NCBI GenBank assembly: GCA_036169595.1
Contig: CM069767.1
Location: forward strand, 892,501-942,500
DNA length: 50,000 nt
Direction: 5' to 3'
Source of the DNA: Dictyostelium firmibasis
Taxonomy: Eukaryota; Evosea; Eumycetozoa; Dictyosteliales; Dictyosteliaceae
Part shown: piece after piece, positions 1-13,811 of the stretch
Numbering within the stretch: the first letter of the stretch is position 1
Layout of the letters: every line of letters begins with the position of its first letter
The notes under the pieces: generated by a model
Told to the model about the DNA's origin: nothing
The model's input: only the letters and a program-made list of their open reading frames with translations
Databases searched by the model: none
Position numbers and translations under genes: made by a program

Positions 1-2938
1 TTTACCATTAGGTTTCCTTCCAATTATCGTTGCATTAGGTATTCAAATGAAAATTGCAGCACAACGTGTCACTGATTTCCTTTTATTACCAGAGATGAAA
101 GAAATCACCAAAATTGAAGATCCATCAATCGCTGATGGTATCTATATTAAAGATGCAACACTCACTTGGAATCAAGAGAAGAAAGAAGAATCATTTACTT
201 TGAAAAATATTAATTTCGAAGCAAAAGGTAAAACATTAACAATGATCGTTGGTTCAGTTGGTTCAGGTAAATCATCATTGATTCAAGGCATGTTGGGTGA
301 AATGGATGTATTGGAAGGATCAGTTGCAATGAAAGGTAATGTTGCTTATGTACCTCAACAAGCTTGGATTATCAATGCAACACTCAAAGATAACATTTTA
401 TTTGGTTTACCATATAACGAAGCAAAATATAATAGAGTATTGGAGGTTTGTGCACTTGAACGTGATATTGAATTATTCCCACAGGGTGATTTAGTTGAAA
501 TTGGTGAACGTGGTGTAAATCTTTCAGGTGGTCAGAAACAACGTGTTTCAATTGCTCGTGCAGTTTATTCCGATGCTGATGTTTACATTTTAGATGATCC
601 ATTATCAGCTGTAGATGCTCATGTTGGTAAACATTTATTCCACAGATGTTTCAAAGGTATTCTTAAGAGTAAAACCGTAATTTTAGCTGCAAATCAATTG
701 AATTATCTCCCATTCGCTCATTATACAGTGGTATTGAAAGCAGGTGAAATCTCTGAACGTGGTACCTATCAACAATTGGTTAATGCACAAAAAGAATTCT
801 CTGAATTACTTCAAGCATATGGTGTTGATGAAACAGCCGTTAATCAAGATACAAATGATGACAATGATATTGAGGAATCTGATAATATCGTTGTTGAAGA
901 GAAGACTAAACCAACAGAAAAACCAAAACTTCAAAATAAGGATGGTGTTTTAACATCTCAAGAGGAAAGAGAGGAAGGTGCAGTAGCAATGTGGGTCTAT
1001 TGGAAATATATTACAGTTGGTGGTGGTTTCCTTTTCCTCATGGCATTTATATTCTTCCTTATGGATACTGGTACAAGAACATTTGTTGATTGGTGGTTAT
1101 CACATTGGCAAACTGAATCAACCCAAAATGCACTTCGTGTGGCAATTGGTCAAGATCCTCAAGGTTTAACTGATACTCAATATTTAGGTATTTACATTGG
1201 TATTGGTATAACCTCAATTCTCATCTCAGCAGGTCGTAATTTCCTCTTCTTTGAGTATACTGTTCGTGCATCTAGAGCAATACATCATCAATTATTCAAT
1301 GCATTATTAAGAGCACCAATGTCATTCTTTGATACCACTCCATTGGGTAGAATTATTAATCGTTTCACTAGAGATTTGGATGGTGTTGATAATTTAATGG
1401 CAACTTCAATCTCACAATTCCTCGTATTCTTTACCACTGTAATTGCAACTTTAATCATCATTTCCATCATTACTCCTTTCCTTTTGGTACCATTGGCTCC
1501 AATTTGTATCATTTTCTATTTCCTTCAATTCTTTTATCGTTATACATCAAGAGAGTTACAAAGACTTGAAGCCATTAGTAGAAGTCCAATTTTCAGTCAT
1601 TTCTCTGAAACTTTAGGTGGTGTAGTCTCTATTAGAGCCTATAGAAAGAAGGAAGAGAATATTCTCACCAATCAACAACGTTTGGATAATAATAACAAAT
1701 GTTATTTAACACTTCAAGCAATGAATCAATGGTTAGGTTTACGTTTAGATTTATTAGCAAATTTAGTAACATTCTTTGCTTGTCTTTTCATCACAATCGA
1801 TAAGGATACAATCTCTGCTGCAAACGTTGGTTTATCACTTTCCTATGCACTCTCATTAACTGGTAATCTTAATCGTGCCACCCTCCAAGCAGCTGATACT
1901 GAAACAAAGATGAACTCTGTTGAACGTATTACTCATTATATTAAAGGTCCAGTCGAAGCATTACAAGTTGTTGAGGATCATCGTCCATCGTCTGATTGGC
2001 CACCACATGGTGCAATTACATTCGATAATTTGGTAATGCGTTATCGTGAAGGTTTAGATCCAGTATTAAAAGGTATTTCATGTGAAATCAAAGCTAAGGA
2101 AAAAATTGGTATTGTCGGTCGTACAGGTGCAGGTAAAAGTTCAATTGTTTTGGCTTTGTTCCGTTTAATTGAGGCTTCAGAGGGTGCTATCTTAATTGAT
2201 GGTGAAAATATCGCCAAGTTTGGTCTCAAAGATTTACGTCGTAATCTTGCTATCATTCCACAAGATCCAGTGTTATTCAGTGGAACACTTCGTGAAAACA
2301 TCGATCCATTCAATGAGAAAACCGATGAAGAATTATGGTCAGTATTAAAAGATATTCAATTGTATGATGTCACCAAAGCCCTCGAAGGTGGTCTAGATTC
2401 AAAGGTCACTGAAGGTGGTGATAATTGGTCAGTTGGTCAACGTCAACTTTTATGTCTTGCCAGAGCTTTACTTCGTAATCCAAAGATTTTAGTACTCGAT
2501 GAAGCAACTGCATCCGTTGATGGTCACTCTGATTCATTGATTCAAGCTACAATTCGTGAGAAATTCAGTAATTGTACAATTTTAACCATTGCACATAGAT
2601 TAAATACAATTATGGATAGTGATAGAATCATGGTTTTAGATGCAGGTAAAATCAGTGAGTTTGATGAACCATGTACTTTATTACAAAATCCAACTGGTTT
2701 ATTAAATTGGTTAGTCGAAGAAACTGGTCCACAAAATGCTGCTTACCTCCGTAGGTTGGCTCAAGCAAAGAAAGATGGCATCAATGTCGATGAAATCACT
2801 CCACCAATTTCTCCAGCTCCAGAACCAAAGATTAAAAAAGAAGGTTATGATATAGATAATATTAATTCACCACCACAAGAACAATCTACAAAAGCTCAAG
2901 ATAATCCTAGTCCAAAAGATTTAGATAATGATAATAGC

Positions 2939-2970
<32 letters not shown>

Positions 2971-3001
2971 TAACAATAGTGAATCTAGCGATAATAATTA
3001 A
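1..3001 (+). CDS. ABC transporter, subfamily C (MRP type), 3' part
   Basis: The reading frame is open from base 2, so the gene starts left of the window. The visible part holds the end of the first membrane domain, NBD1, a second membrane domain and NBD2. Counting from the first in-frame Met at base 47, NBD1 has Walker [10 protein letters not shown] at about residues 69-77, signature LSGGQKQR and Walker [14 protein letters not shown]2 has Walker [10 protein letters not shown], a diverged signature VGQRQL and Walker [12 protein letters not shown]. Asp in place of the catalytic Glu in NBD1, with Glu kept in NBD2, is the known asymmetry of ABCC proteins, which export organic anions and conjugates across membranes. 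Several hydrophobic segments lie between the NBDs. The C-terminus is a low-complexity Asp/Asn/Ser tail. Dictyostelium has many abcC paralogues and I cannot say which one this is. Confidence 0.95.
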
Positions 3002-3293
3002 TATAAATAATATAAAATTAATAAAAATGTACTATCCCATCTTAATAGGATGGTGATACGTAAATTATTTAGACTAATTTGGGTTTTTTTAAATTTATTT
3101 GGAATTAAAGTTACATGTTTATTGATAGAAACTTTGGATCATTTATTGCGACTAAAAAAAAAATTATTTATATATCTCTTCCCTTTCCTTTCTTTTTTAT
3201 TAAATGAAATAAAAATAAAAATAAATAAATAAAAATAGAATAAATCAAATGTTTTATTTAAAGTAAAATATTTTTAATATTTAGGTGATTATT

Positions 3294-4586
3294 TTAAATT
3301 AATAATGATATGGTTAATGATAATGAAACTATAAAGGATAATAATATAGTTAGAGACGATGATGATGATGAGGTGCTTGATGAATCTAAAGATGATTCTC
3401 CACCAAGTACTGGATCATGAGTTAAATTATTTGGACGAATTGAATCAAACGAATGAATTATAAACTTTGATTGGAAGAAACCATTTCTGAAGGACTCTTT
3501 AATCATTAATGCACCGAAATCTGTGAATTTAGAAAAATCTGAGGTGTTTGAAATTACTTTAACATTAGTTGTAACACCTTTGTTATCGGTAACTGAAGCT
3601 TCAGTGACCCAAGAGAAACCTGCACTGATTTCCTCATTTTTCAATTGAATCTTTGAGTCATTTTTATTTTTTTCATCAAAATCAATTGTTTTACTCTTGG
3701 TGGCAAAGAATGAGGTTATGGCTAATCTAGATTGAGTATTGTTTGATGGACCAGTTGAAGCACAATTTAAGTTTTTAATTAGTTTAGAATCAAAGAGACA
3801 ATTTTTACTTCTTACATTAATTGACTCGTTGTAATAATTAATGATTGAAACATCTACTTTTGATTGTTCAGCTGATAATTTAACATCACCTACGTTAATT
3901 GGGGCACCACTAATGTAGAAAGCCATTTGAAAGACATTATTTTCAGTGGCAACATCAAATCTATAGACTGTAAAGTTTTTACCATTATTTCCTTCCAATT
4001 GAACTTGATCCTTTGTTAAAGAATATTTTTGTTTTGATAAGTTAATATATCCTAAAATTTCATCACCACCATATTGGAAACCATCAACATTATTATTTTC
4101 AGCATATTCAATTATAAATGTTGGCATATATCCTACTGAAATTTTTGAAATATCAATATCATGATAATCTTCAGAGTTGGAGCCATCACTACTACCGTTA
4201 TTTGTTGAGTTATTATTTACTTCCAATGAAAAGAAATTGAAAAAGTAGTTTGGGAATTGGGTACCTAGTTTATTACATGTTTGGAAATTAAACATACTAG
4301 TATCAACTTTAACATCTTTTACAATGCTTTTGTCAATTGAAACACCATTGGCTGAAAATGAAGGGCACCCACTAAAATTACTGGTTCTAATTTTATAAGA
4401 ACGGAATACGTCATGTTCAAGGCTATTTGATTTAATTTTATCTTAAATATAATTATTTTAAATTATTAATTTTTTTTTATTTTTTTTATTTTTTTTTTTA
4501 TTTTAAAATTAATAAATACCCCATCTTTTTCCATTTGTGGAATAGGTTGCAATTAAAAGAAGTATTAAACATAATAAAATTTTCAT
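3294..4586 (-). CDS. Secreted, probably GPI-anchored protein of unknown function
   Basis: Two exons: 4520-4586 and 3294-4441. The 78-base intron (4442-4519, GTATTT...AAG) is phase 1 and the joined frame gives about 404 residues. Exon 1 encodes a clear signal peptide (MKILLCLILLLIATYS). The mature part has many N-glycosylation sequons and scattered Cys. It ends in a Ser-rich stretch followed by a hydrophobic C-terminus (LTILLSFIVSLSLTISLLI), the layout of a GPI-attachment signal. I do not recognise the central domain. From the layout I infer a cell-surface or secretory-pathway protein. It converges on the ABC transporter, with about 290 bases between the two stops. It could instead be a type I membrane protein with a very short tail. 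Confidence 0.75.
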
Positions 4587-4683
4587 TTTTTTTTTTTTTA
4601 CAAATATATATAGTTAATAAATAAAATAATTAATAAAATAGGTAATTTGAAAATGAAAAAAAAAAAAAATAATTAGACAAATT

Positions 4684-4718
<35 letters not shown>

Positions 4719-5756
4719 ATTTTACTAATTTAAAAATAATTATTCAATTATAATAATACAATTTTGATTATGAAAATAAATTTTTTTTTGAAATTAATTT
4801 TGCCAGCATTTAATTATCTGAATGTATGATTTTGACCTTATTGTTATTCGAAATTATTATTTTTTTTTTTTTTTTTTTTTTTTATTCAAAAGTAACTCAA
4901 AGATATCGATATTTTTTTTACTAATAAAAGAACACCCACACAAATAAAATTTATGGTGAGAAACTTTTGGAAAAAAAAAATAGTTTAGATTTGTATAGTG
5001 CAATCATAAACTTTATAATAAAATCAACTTTAATAAATTAATATTGTTTATTTTCATCAGTTAAAATACAAAATGTTAAACTCTAAAAATATTAAAAAAA
5101 GAGCGATTAGTTTTGTTCGATGGGAGGTTAAGATTGAAAAAAAAAAAAATAAAAAATTAAGGGTTACACAAATAAATTTTAATGCTTTTTTTTTTTTTTT
5201 TTTTTTTTTTTTTTCAACCTTTTTTTTCCAAAATTCAAATAATATATATTTTTTTTTTTTTAAATATATATTATTAATAAGTTTTTCATTTTTTTTTTTT
5301 GTTTACCTTAAATTAATTAGTTTCTAGTAAATTTGTTTTTCAACAAATATTAAAAAGATTATTTTTTTAAAATTATTTATTTTATTCTTTTTTTTTTTTT
5401 TTAATTTAAATTTTAATAAAAATAATTTTATATCAAATTTTATTTTATTTACTTTTCTTTCCATTAATTAGAAAAAAATATAAAATATAAAAATTTGAAT
5501 AATAAGAATTGATCTTTTAAAATTTTTGCCTTAAAAACAAATGACATGTCCAAATTAAAATTATGATATTTTTTTATTATTTTTTTTTTTATTTTTTTTT
5601 ATTTTTTTTTTATGAGTTTTCAAAAATTGCACTTTTTTTTTTTTTTTGTTTTAATTTGTGTCCTTTTTTTTTATCTGTAAATTTTTTTTTTTTTGAAAAA
5701 AAAAGGTTGTTTTTAAAATTTGATATTTTAAATATTAAAATAAAAAGAAGGAAACT
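4587..5756. other. Intergenic, divergent promoter region
   Basis: This lies between the starts of the GPI-type gene (-) and the RhoGAP-like gene (+). It is nearly all A/T homopolymer. The exceptions are a slightly GC-richer patch at 4800-4850, a CACCCACAC box at 4933-4941 and a patch at 5100-5130. Open frames here are runs of Phe or Lys with no coding character. I see no gene. Confidence 0.7.
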
Positions 5757-8426
5757 ATGTCATCGTTTATGGGGTGGAAGAAGAACTCCAATTCAGGAGG
5801 AACACCAGGTGCATCACCTACTTCATCATCACCATTAAACTCGACGATAAGTAATGCTAATTCAGTGAGTGGATTAGGACCATTAGGATCGACGAATAAT
5901 ACATCAACAAGCTCATTATCAACATTTCAACCAATTCAAATTGTAAACTCTAATAATAATTCACCTCCACTATCATCATCATCAACACCAAACTCAATGA
6001 CGTCGACACCATCATCACAACCATCCACACCAAATAATTATTCAAATGATACAATTGGTAAATCCTCTTCAGCAGCAGGGGCTTCATCATTTATCGATAC
6101 ATCACAATTTAACAATAACTATGTTAGTAATGTTTTCGGTGGTCGACCCATTGATCCGAATACTGAGTTTGGTTCTTCAATTTTAAACAAATTCTCAAAA
6201 TATCTCTTAAATAAAGGTTTCAATACTGATGGTATCTTCAAACATCATCCTGAATTAGAAAATGAAATTCAAAATGTAAAAAAGAATTTAATAAAAGGTA
6301 ATAATAAATTATTTATTATCATTATTATAATTTCAACTTTATAGACACAAGAATATTCATTATTATTATTTTCATAAAGATTTAAGTATAGGTGATATGG
6401 AACAAGCAAGTTTATCAACATTAACACAAAACCCATTAGTTATTGGAGAATTAATGAAACAATATTTAGCAAAATTACCTGAACCTTTATTTTCATATCA
6501 ATTATATGATAGCTTTTTATTAACTCATTGTATGTATCTTTGTTTTTAGCTTTTTAACAAATCGCATATATATTTATTAAACTAATTATTATTGTTATTT
6601 TAGCTATTTTATCACCAACAGATAGAATTTGGGCATACAGATTTTTATTATTATATTTACCAGTTGGATTTAGAGGTGCAATTAAGAGTGTTTTAGGATT
6701 ATTGACAAAAATTCATCAATGTAGTGAATCGAGTAAGATGAATTCAGAGAGTTTAGCAAAGATATTTTCACCAGTTTTCCTAAGACCAGAGGAGGATATG
6801 TATTATATGAAATCTGATCAATCGACTTTAGAGGAGATTGTTAAACTTTGGATTGAAGAGTTTGATTTAATTTCAAAGCCACCAACAAATCCAAATCCAA
6901 ACTCAAAAGTAACAATATTAAGTAGTGCTAATAGTTTATCACAATTCCAACAACAAGCATTTCAACATTCATCTTTACCAAATATATCTGCATTATCTTC
7001 AAACCTTATTGGGCAACAATTTCAGCAACAATTACAACAACAACAACAACAACAAAATAGTCATCCAACAATTGGTATGAATAAAGTTTCAGCATCATCA
7101 AGTAATTTGCAATTAAATCTACAAACTCCAAAATCACCAAAACTATTGTTACCAACCATTCCAAAGGATGATCAACAACAAATGACAATCGTTAAACAAA
7201 AACCAATACTCTCTTCCAATAATAAACCAACACCAACTTCAACACCAACATTAGCACCACAACCACCAACTAATAGTGTCACTAATACAATCACAAGCTC
7301 ATTATTGGATAATGGTGGTAATATAACACCAAATAGTAGTCCATCAATAAATAAAAGATTGTCACTTAGTGGTGGATTGGCATTATCTCCACCAGGTGCA
7401 TCACTTAGTGAACAAGAGGTTGAAGAGAAAGTTAGAAAAATCAAGGTGTCAATTGATTCCGTTGTTAGTGAACAAGCCTTACTTCAAATTAGAAATCTAT
7501 TAAAGAGTATTGAAAAAGAATTCAACTATAATCATATCATCAAATTCTCATCGATCATTAGAGATGCCAAGAAACATATGAATGAATCTTCAGAGAAACA
7601 ACTGTCACTTACAAAAACTAACATTAGAGAGTTTATTCAAGAATATCCAAAACCATTATCCTATAATCTATTGGTTTCATCGATACCAAAGTTAGATACA
7701 ACCAACTTTACCGAACAAGAAAAGAAAGCAAATGATTTAAAGAGAGCATCCCAAGTTGCTGCTGATGAAATCAGTGACTACATTTATTATTATAAACTAA
7801 AGATTTCAACCTTTCAATTAAAGGAACAAGTGATCTCAACCGCTCAAATACTTAGTAAACTAAAATCAATATTGGAATCACCTCCACCATCTTTACCAAC
7901 TGGTAGTTCTTGGAGTGATTTTGAAAATAGTCAAACTAATCAATCACCAAACTCTTCACCACTAATGAGTAGATTAAAAATTAGTAATAGTAGTGGTAAT
8001 GTAACACCACCACAAACACAACCACCACCAACCGAAAATCAAATATCCGCTGATAAAGCAACCATTAGAATCATTGAGGTTTGTTCTCAAGAAATTAAAT
8101 CTAGATTTGAAACAATGAGAACCAATCTAGAGAGAGTCGATATAAATGGTGCCTTTGAAATTGGTAAACATAGTAGAAACGTTAAAGCAGTGTTAAATGA
8201 TATTTACGTACAATGTAAATTAACTCCACCTCCTGATATCAAAGCATTACCGCCAGGTGAAGATCAATTAACTACCCTTAGAAGAGCATTACCTCCTCTT
8301 TTCGATAGATTTATTACTCAAGTCGATGAATTAACTCAACATGTTTTTAATAACAAAGCATCTCCTGAAGAAATTACAATCATTGTCGATAAATTATTAT
8401 TTATAAATAGATCTTTAAGTATGTAA
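5757..8426 (+). CDS. RhoGAP-domain protein, probably catalytically inactive
   Basis: Proposed exons are 5757-6275, 6352-6529 and 6604-8426, about 839 residues. The second intron (GTATGT...TTTTAG, phase 1) is clear. The first is less certain: the donor GTAATA at 6298 looks better, but only GTAAAA at 6276 with AG at 6350-6351 keeps the frame. A Ser/Asn/Pro-rich N-terminus precedes a RhoGAP domain at about residues 127-310, with DGIF, LPEPLFSYQLYDSF and NSESLAKIFSP motifs. The arginine finger of GxFR is Lys (GIFK, about K162) and the Asn of the usual GPNLL is Val (SPVFL, about V290). RhoGAP domains normally speed GTP hydrolysis on Rho/Rac, so this one may only bind. The C-terminal half has low-complexity Gln/Pro/Ser stretches and two helical regions (about 405-540 and 720-839) of unknown fold. 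Confidence 0.85.
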
Positions 8427-9489
8427 TATAAATAAACAAATAATCAAAATAATAAAAATAATTTTTAATAATGAAATACATGAATAAATTTAATTTTTTT
8501 TATTTTCAAAATATTTTAAATTGGATGATAATTATTTTGTTTTCTTTTATGAATACAAGTAATATTTATAATTATAAATAAAATGGAATTAGAACTGATA
8601 AAAGTACAATGAAGACAATATAAACCATTGGGGTTTTATTTCCTTTTAATGGTTCATTAATATAATTTGGGTATCTATTGATATCACAGGCAAAATGGAA
8701 ACCTCAAAACCCAAATGGCAACGCCTCAAACTCAAAATGGGAACCTCCAAAATCAAGTAGTAAGTCTTCAGGCTCAACTAACAAATACCAAAACCAAATG
8801 GATTTTGAAGCTGATAGTATTATCATTGGCTGACCACACTCTGTTGTTCAAAATCGTATTACCTAAAATCCTCAAGAACACGTCTTTATGGTGGTCGAGA
8901 TGAAAATAGTTGAGATGGTTTAAATTTCAACTTTAGGTTCAATCATTTGAATGAATATTAGCAATTTTAAATATAAACTACTATTGAATTGATGTAGAAA
9001 TTTTTGAGCCAGTTTCATTATTTCCTTCCATTGAAATAGCCTTTTTCACCATTTGAAAATTTTGTATTTAATATCCTGAAAAAATAAAAAGTTGATACAC
9101 ATGGAATTTTTATTGAATCTATTCCATATTGGTTCGATAATGAATTGATTGCTCTTGACAAAGTTAAACATGATGTTAAATTTGTTTGACCACATGTTTC
9201 ACTATCTTGGGCTGTAGTAGATATAAAACTTGTTTGAATATTTTTGTTGTTCCTATTGAATAAAATTGACTTCTTAAAAAAATATTTGAAGTTTCATTTT
9301 TTAATATTAAATTTAATGAATTTTTTTTTTTATTAAATTGTTTATTTTATCGTTTGTTTTAAAATTATTAATAAAAAAAAAAAATTTCACCCAAAACTTA
9401 GGTTTTTTTATTTTTAACATCTCAAAAATCTCTTTTTTTTCTTTTTTTGGTAACAATTTTTTTTTTATTGGAATTTTAAGATATTAAAG
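8427..9489. other. Intergenic between two convergent genes
   Basis: This is the space between the 3' ends of the RhoGAP-like and CCCH/Smr genes. Most of it is the decayed gene at 8572-9297. The remaining margins are AT-rich 3' flanks containing AATAAA-like signals. Confidence 0.6.
8572..9297 (-). pseudogene. Decayed beta-helix-type surface membrane protein gene
   Basis: Read on the minus strand, coding pieces survive in different frames. Near 9297 there is MKLQIFF, then in a shifted frame a stretch with QDSETCGQTNLTSCLTLSRA. This resembles the Cys-containing repeat start of large Dictyostelium right-handed beta-helix membrane proteins. At the other end (8572 to about 8695) an intact C-terminus reads FACDINRYPNY, then a charged linker and a transmembrane helix (MVYIVFIVLLSVLIPFYL) to a stop. 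Between them are stops and frame changes, so this is a broken host gene shortened to about 0.7 kb. A short direct repeat (about 18-20 bases, near 8690-8755) lies in the middle. The family assignment is inferred from motif style only. Confidence 0.5.
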
Positions 9490-11301
<1,812 letters not shown>

Positions 11302-11882
11302 TGTATTTTACTTTTTTTTTTTTTTTATTAATATATGTATATATATATATATATATATTAAAAAAATAGAGAATTTATCTCTTTATTCTATTAATATTTA
11401 TATAACTAAAGAATGAAAATTATTATTAATTGTTATGTGGGTGAATTTAAAAATGAATTAAAAAAAAATTTTGTCCCACCCTTTTTTTTTTTTTTTTTTT
11501 TTTTTTTCTTTTTTTTTCACGAATTTTTATATAACGTTTTATATTTTTAAAAATTATATTAAATGAAATTCAATTTAAGTAAATAAATCATCTTCCCCAA
11601 AATTCAATAGATAACTAAGTAAAATTTTTGTTTTTTTTTTTGTAAAAAAAGAAATATACTATCATATAATTCATAGTGCATATTTACTTTTTTTTTTCAT
11701 TTTATTTAAATTATTATAGAAAAATTATTTGAAATAAATAAGGTTCGAAATAATTATGATATAACTATTTTTAAATTTTGTTTTTTTTTTTTGTTTAGTT
11801 TTTTTTTTTTTTTTTGTTTTTTTTTTTTGATTTGATATATAATTGTTATTTTTTTTTTTTTTGATTTGAAAACAAAAATGTT
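11302..11882. other. Intergenic: CCCH/Smr promoter and MFS 3' flank
   Basis: AT-rich spacer with a short TA dinucleotide run near 11334-11359 and long T runs. One GC-containing patch has TGTGGGTG at 11436-11443, about 135 bases upstream of the CCCH/Smr start. I see no coding potential. Confidence 0.6.
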
Positions 11883-13811
11883 TTAATGAGAGTTATTTTT
11901 TCTTAATTCTCTTTTTTGTTTTAAAGCTTTATGATTGATATCAACAGTATCTGGTAAATAAAGACTAATGATAGCCACACAAACATAAATAATGGAGAGG
12001 ACAATGAAGAGTACCCAAGGCTGGCTATGAGCGGCAGAAGCACTAAAAATAGCTCCAGAGATTGCTGGGCCAAATGAACGAAGCATTGAATTGATGGATT
12101 GAGTAGAGCCTTGTGTGAGACCTTGAATTTCAGGGTTTGAACAATTTGCAACCATGCCTTGCACAATTGGAAGTCCACTCATAAAACCAACGGAAATGAT
12201 TGGTACCACTATACCAACGGTGACCCAAGCTAATGGATAACCTTGAATATTCCAAGCGACATAAGACAATGGGAACAATGCCATACCAACCGATAACAAA
12301 ATCATACCGACTGTATATTGTCTCTTGAGACCAAATCTACCTGAAACCTTTTTGAACAATAAAATTTGCCATAAGAAACCAAAGAAACCGAGAATGGTGA
12401 AAATGATACCTGTTCCCATTGAATCGAAACCTAAACCTCTATTCGCTGTTTTTGCTGATGAAAACAATACCAAAGACAATAACAAACCACCATTGTTAAA
12501 ACTATTTAAACCACCAACAACCATCAATAACACCAAACCACGATCTTTCATAATGATTTGCATACCTTCTTTAAAGGTCTTATCTTTTTTGGGTGGTGTT
12601 GGAGTTGATGTAGTATCGGTGGATGTTTGCTGTTTATTATTCTCCTCCATTTGGGAGGCAGCTTCATTGATAGCCTTGTATTGTTTATCATAAGAAAGAC
12701 TAGTATATTTTGGATGAGTTTCAGGATGAGCTAAAAGTATAAGTAGTGATGATAACAAAACTATAGAACCACCAATAATACATGGATAAAGGTATGGATT
12801 ATCAGTTTCCTCAAATATCTTTACAATAAAGCCACCCATCGAAGAACTAATACAACGTGACAAAGCATAAGTTCCACCTAGATAAGCAAAAACTGCTGCT
12901 CTATTCTTTTTATCCACCATATCGGCCAATGTTGCTTGACATAATGCTGTAGTATTACTAAACAAACCTTCGATCATTCTTAACCCAACTGCTAACCATA
13001 CATTTGGCATTAATGCAAATAAAACTGTACCAACACCTGTAACAAATAAACTCATTACCAAAAATGGTTTTCTACCATATTTATCTGAAAAATGACTAAA
13101 AACAATAATAAAGTTTTAATATTATTATTATTATTATACTAATTATTATTTATTATCATTATTGTGTGCAACTTACCCCAAATAAAAACCAGAACCAAAA
13201 CGAGCAAAAGAATAAACACCAACCAAAATACCAGAGACATAACCAACATCAGCCTCTTGAAAACCCCATCTCTCTTCGAGAATTTGAGGTAAGAAAGGTT
13301 GGATGAGAGTGAGTGATAAACCATCGGAAAAGACAGCATAGTAAACCAACAAAACTCTGATCCAAATATGTCTTGGAATTGGTTGGGCTGGTTCATCCTC
13401 TTCATCTATAATCTTTGGTTTGGTGACACCTGAATCGGAATCTGTGTCTCTTGTTTCTTTCTCTAACATTTTTTTATTTTCATTATCTCCTCCTTCATAA
13501 TGATCAGTACCATCAGCTATCACAGCACCATTGTATTTGCTTGAGTGCTCTTGTTGGTGATTAAGATCATCCATTTCAACCTCATCAATAGTATTAACAC
13601 TGTTTTTAGTAATGATAGTAGTTTTATTATTACTTGCACTTAACCTTATATCGGAGAAATCATCTTCAGAGTATGACCTACTGTTTTGGTGATTCGAATT
13701 GCTATTTACGCTTTCATCGGTAAGACTGCTGTGGTGGTGGCTACTATTGTTGGTGTCGTTGTTATCATTATCATCATTTTCAAATGGGATTCGTTCATCG
13801 TTATGAGTCAT
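11883..13811 (-). CDS. Major facilitator superfamily transporter
   Basis: Two exons: 13177-13811 and 11883-13095. The intron has a GTAAGT donor and TTTTAG acceptor, and the join gives about 615 residues. About 150 hydrophilic Asn/Ser/Asp-rich residues precede the first membrane helix (VLLVYYAVFSDGLSLTLIQPF). Splicing creates the MFS motif A (GHFSDKYGRKP) across the junction, which confirms the model. About 12 hydrophobic helices follow, with a hydrophilic central loop (Thr/Pro/Lys-rich) typical of the two six-helix halves. The sequence resembles the tetracycline-efflux/ZIFL-like branch of MFS drug:H+ antiporters, but the substrate cannot be told. It likely acts at the plasma or vacuolar membrane. 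Confidence 0.9.

Noticed and set aside
5073-5327. Plus-strand frame of 84 codons upstream of the RhoGAP-like gene
   Set aside because: After 25 mixed codons it is poly-Phe from T runs. No splice partner or conserved motif is visible.
8715-8903. Plus-strand frame reading MATPQTQNGNLQNQ
   Set aside because: It is the opposite strand of the minisatellite-like repeat in the decayed gene. It is short and lacks Dictyostelium coding character further on.
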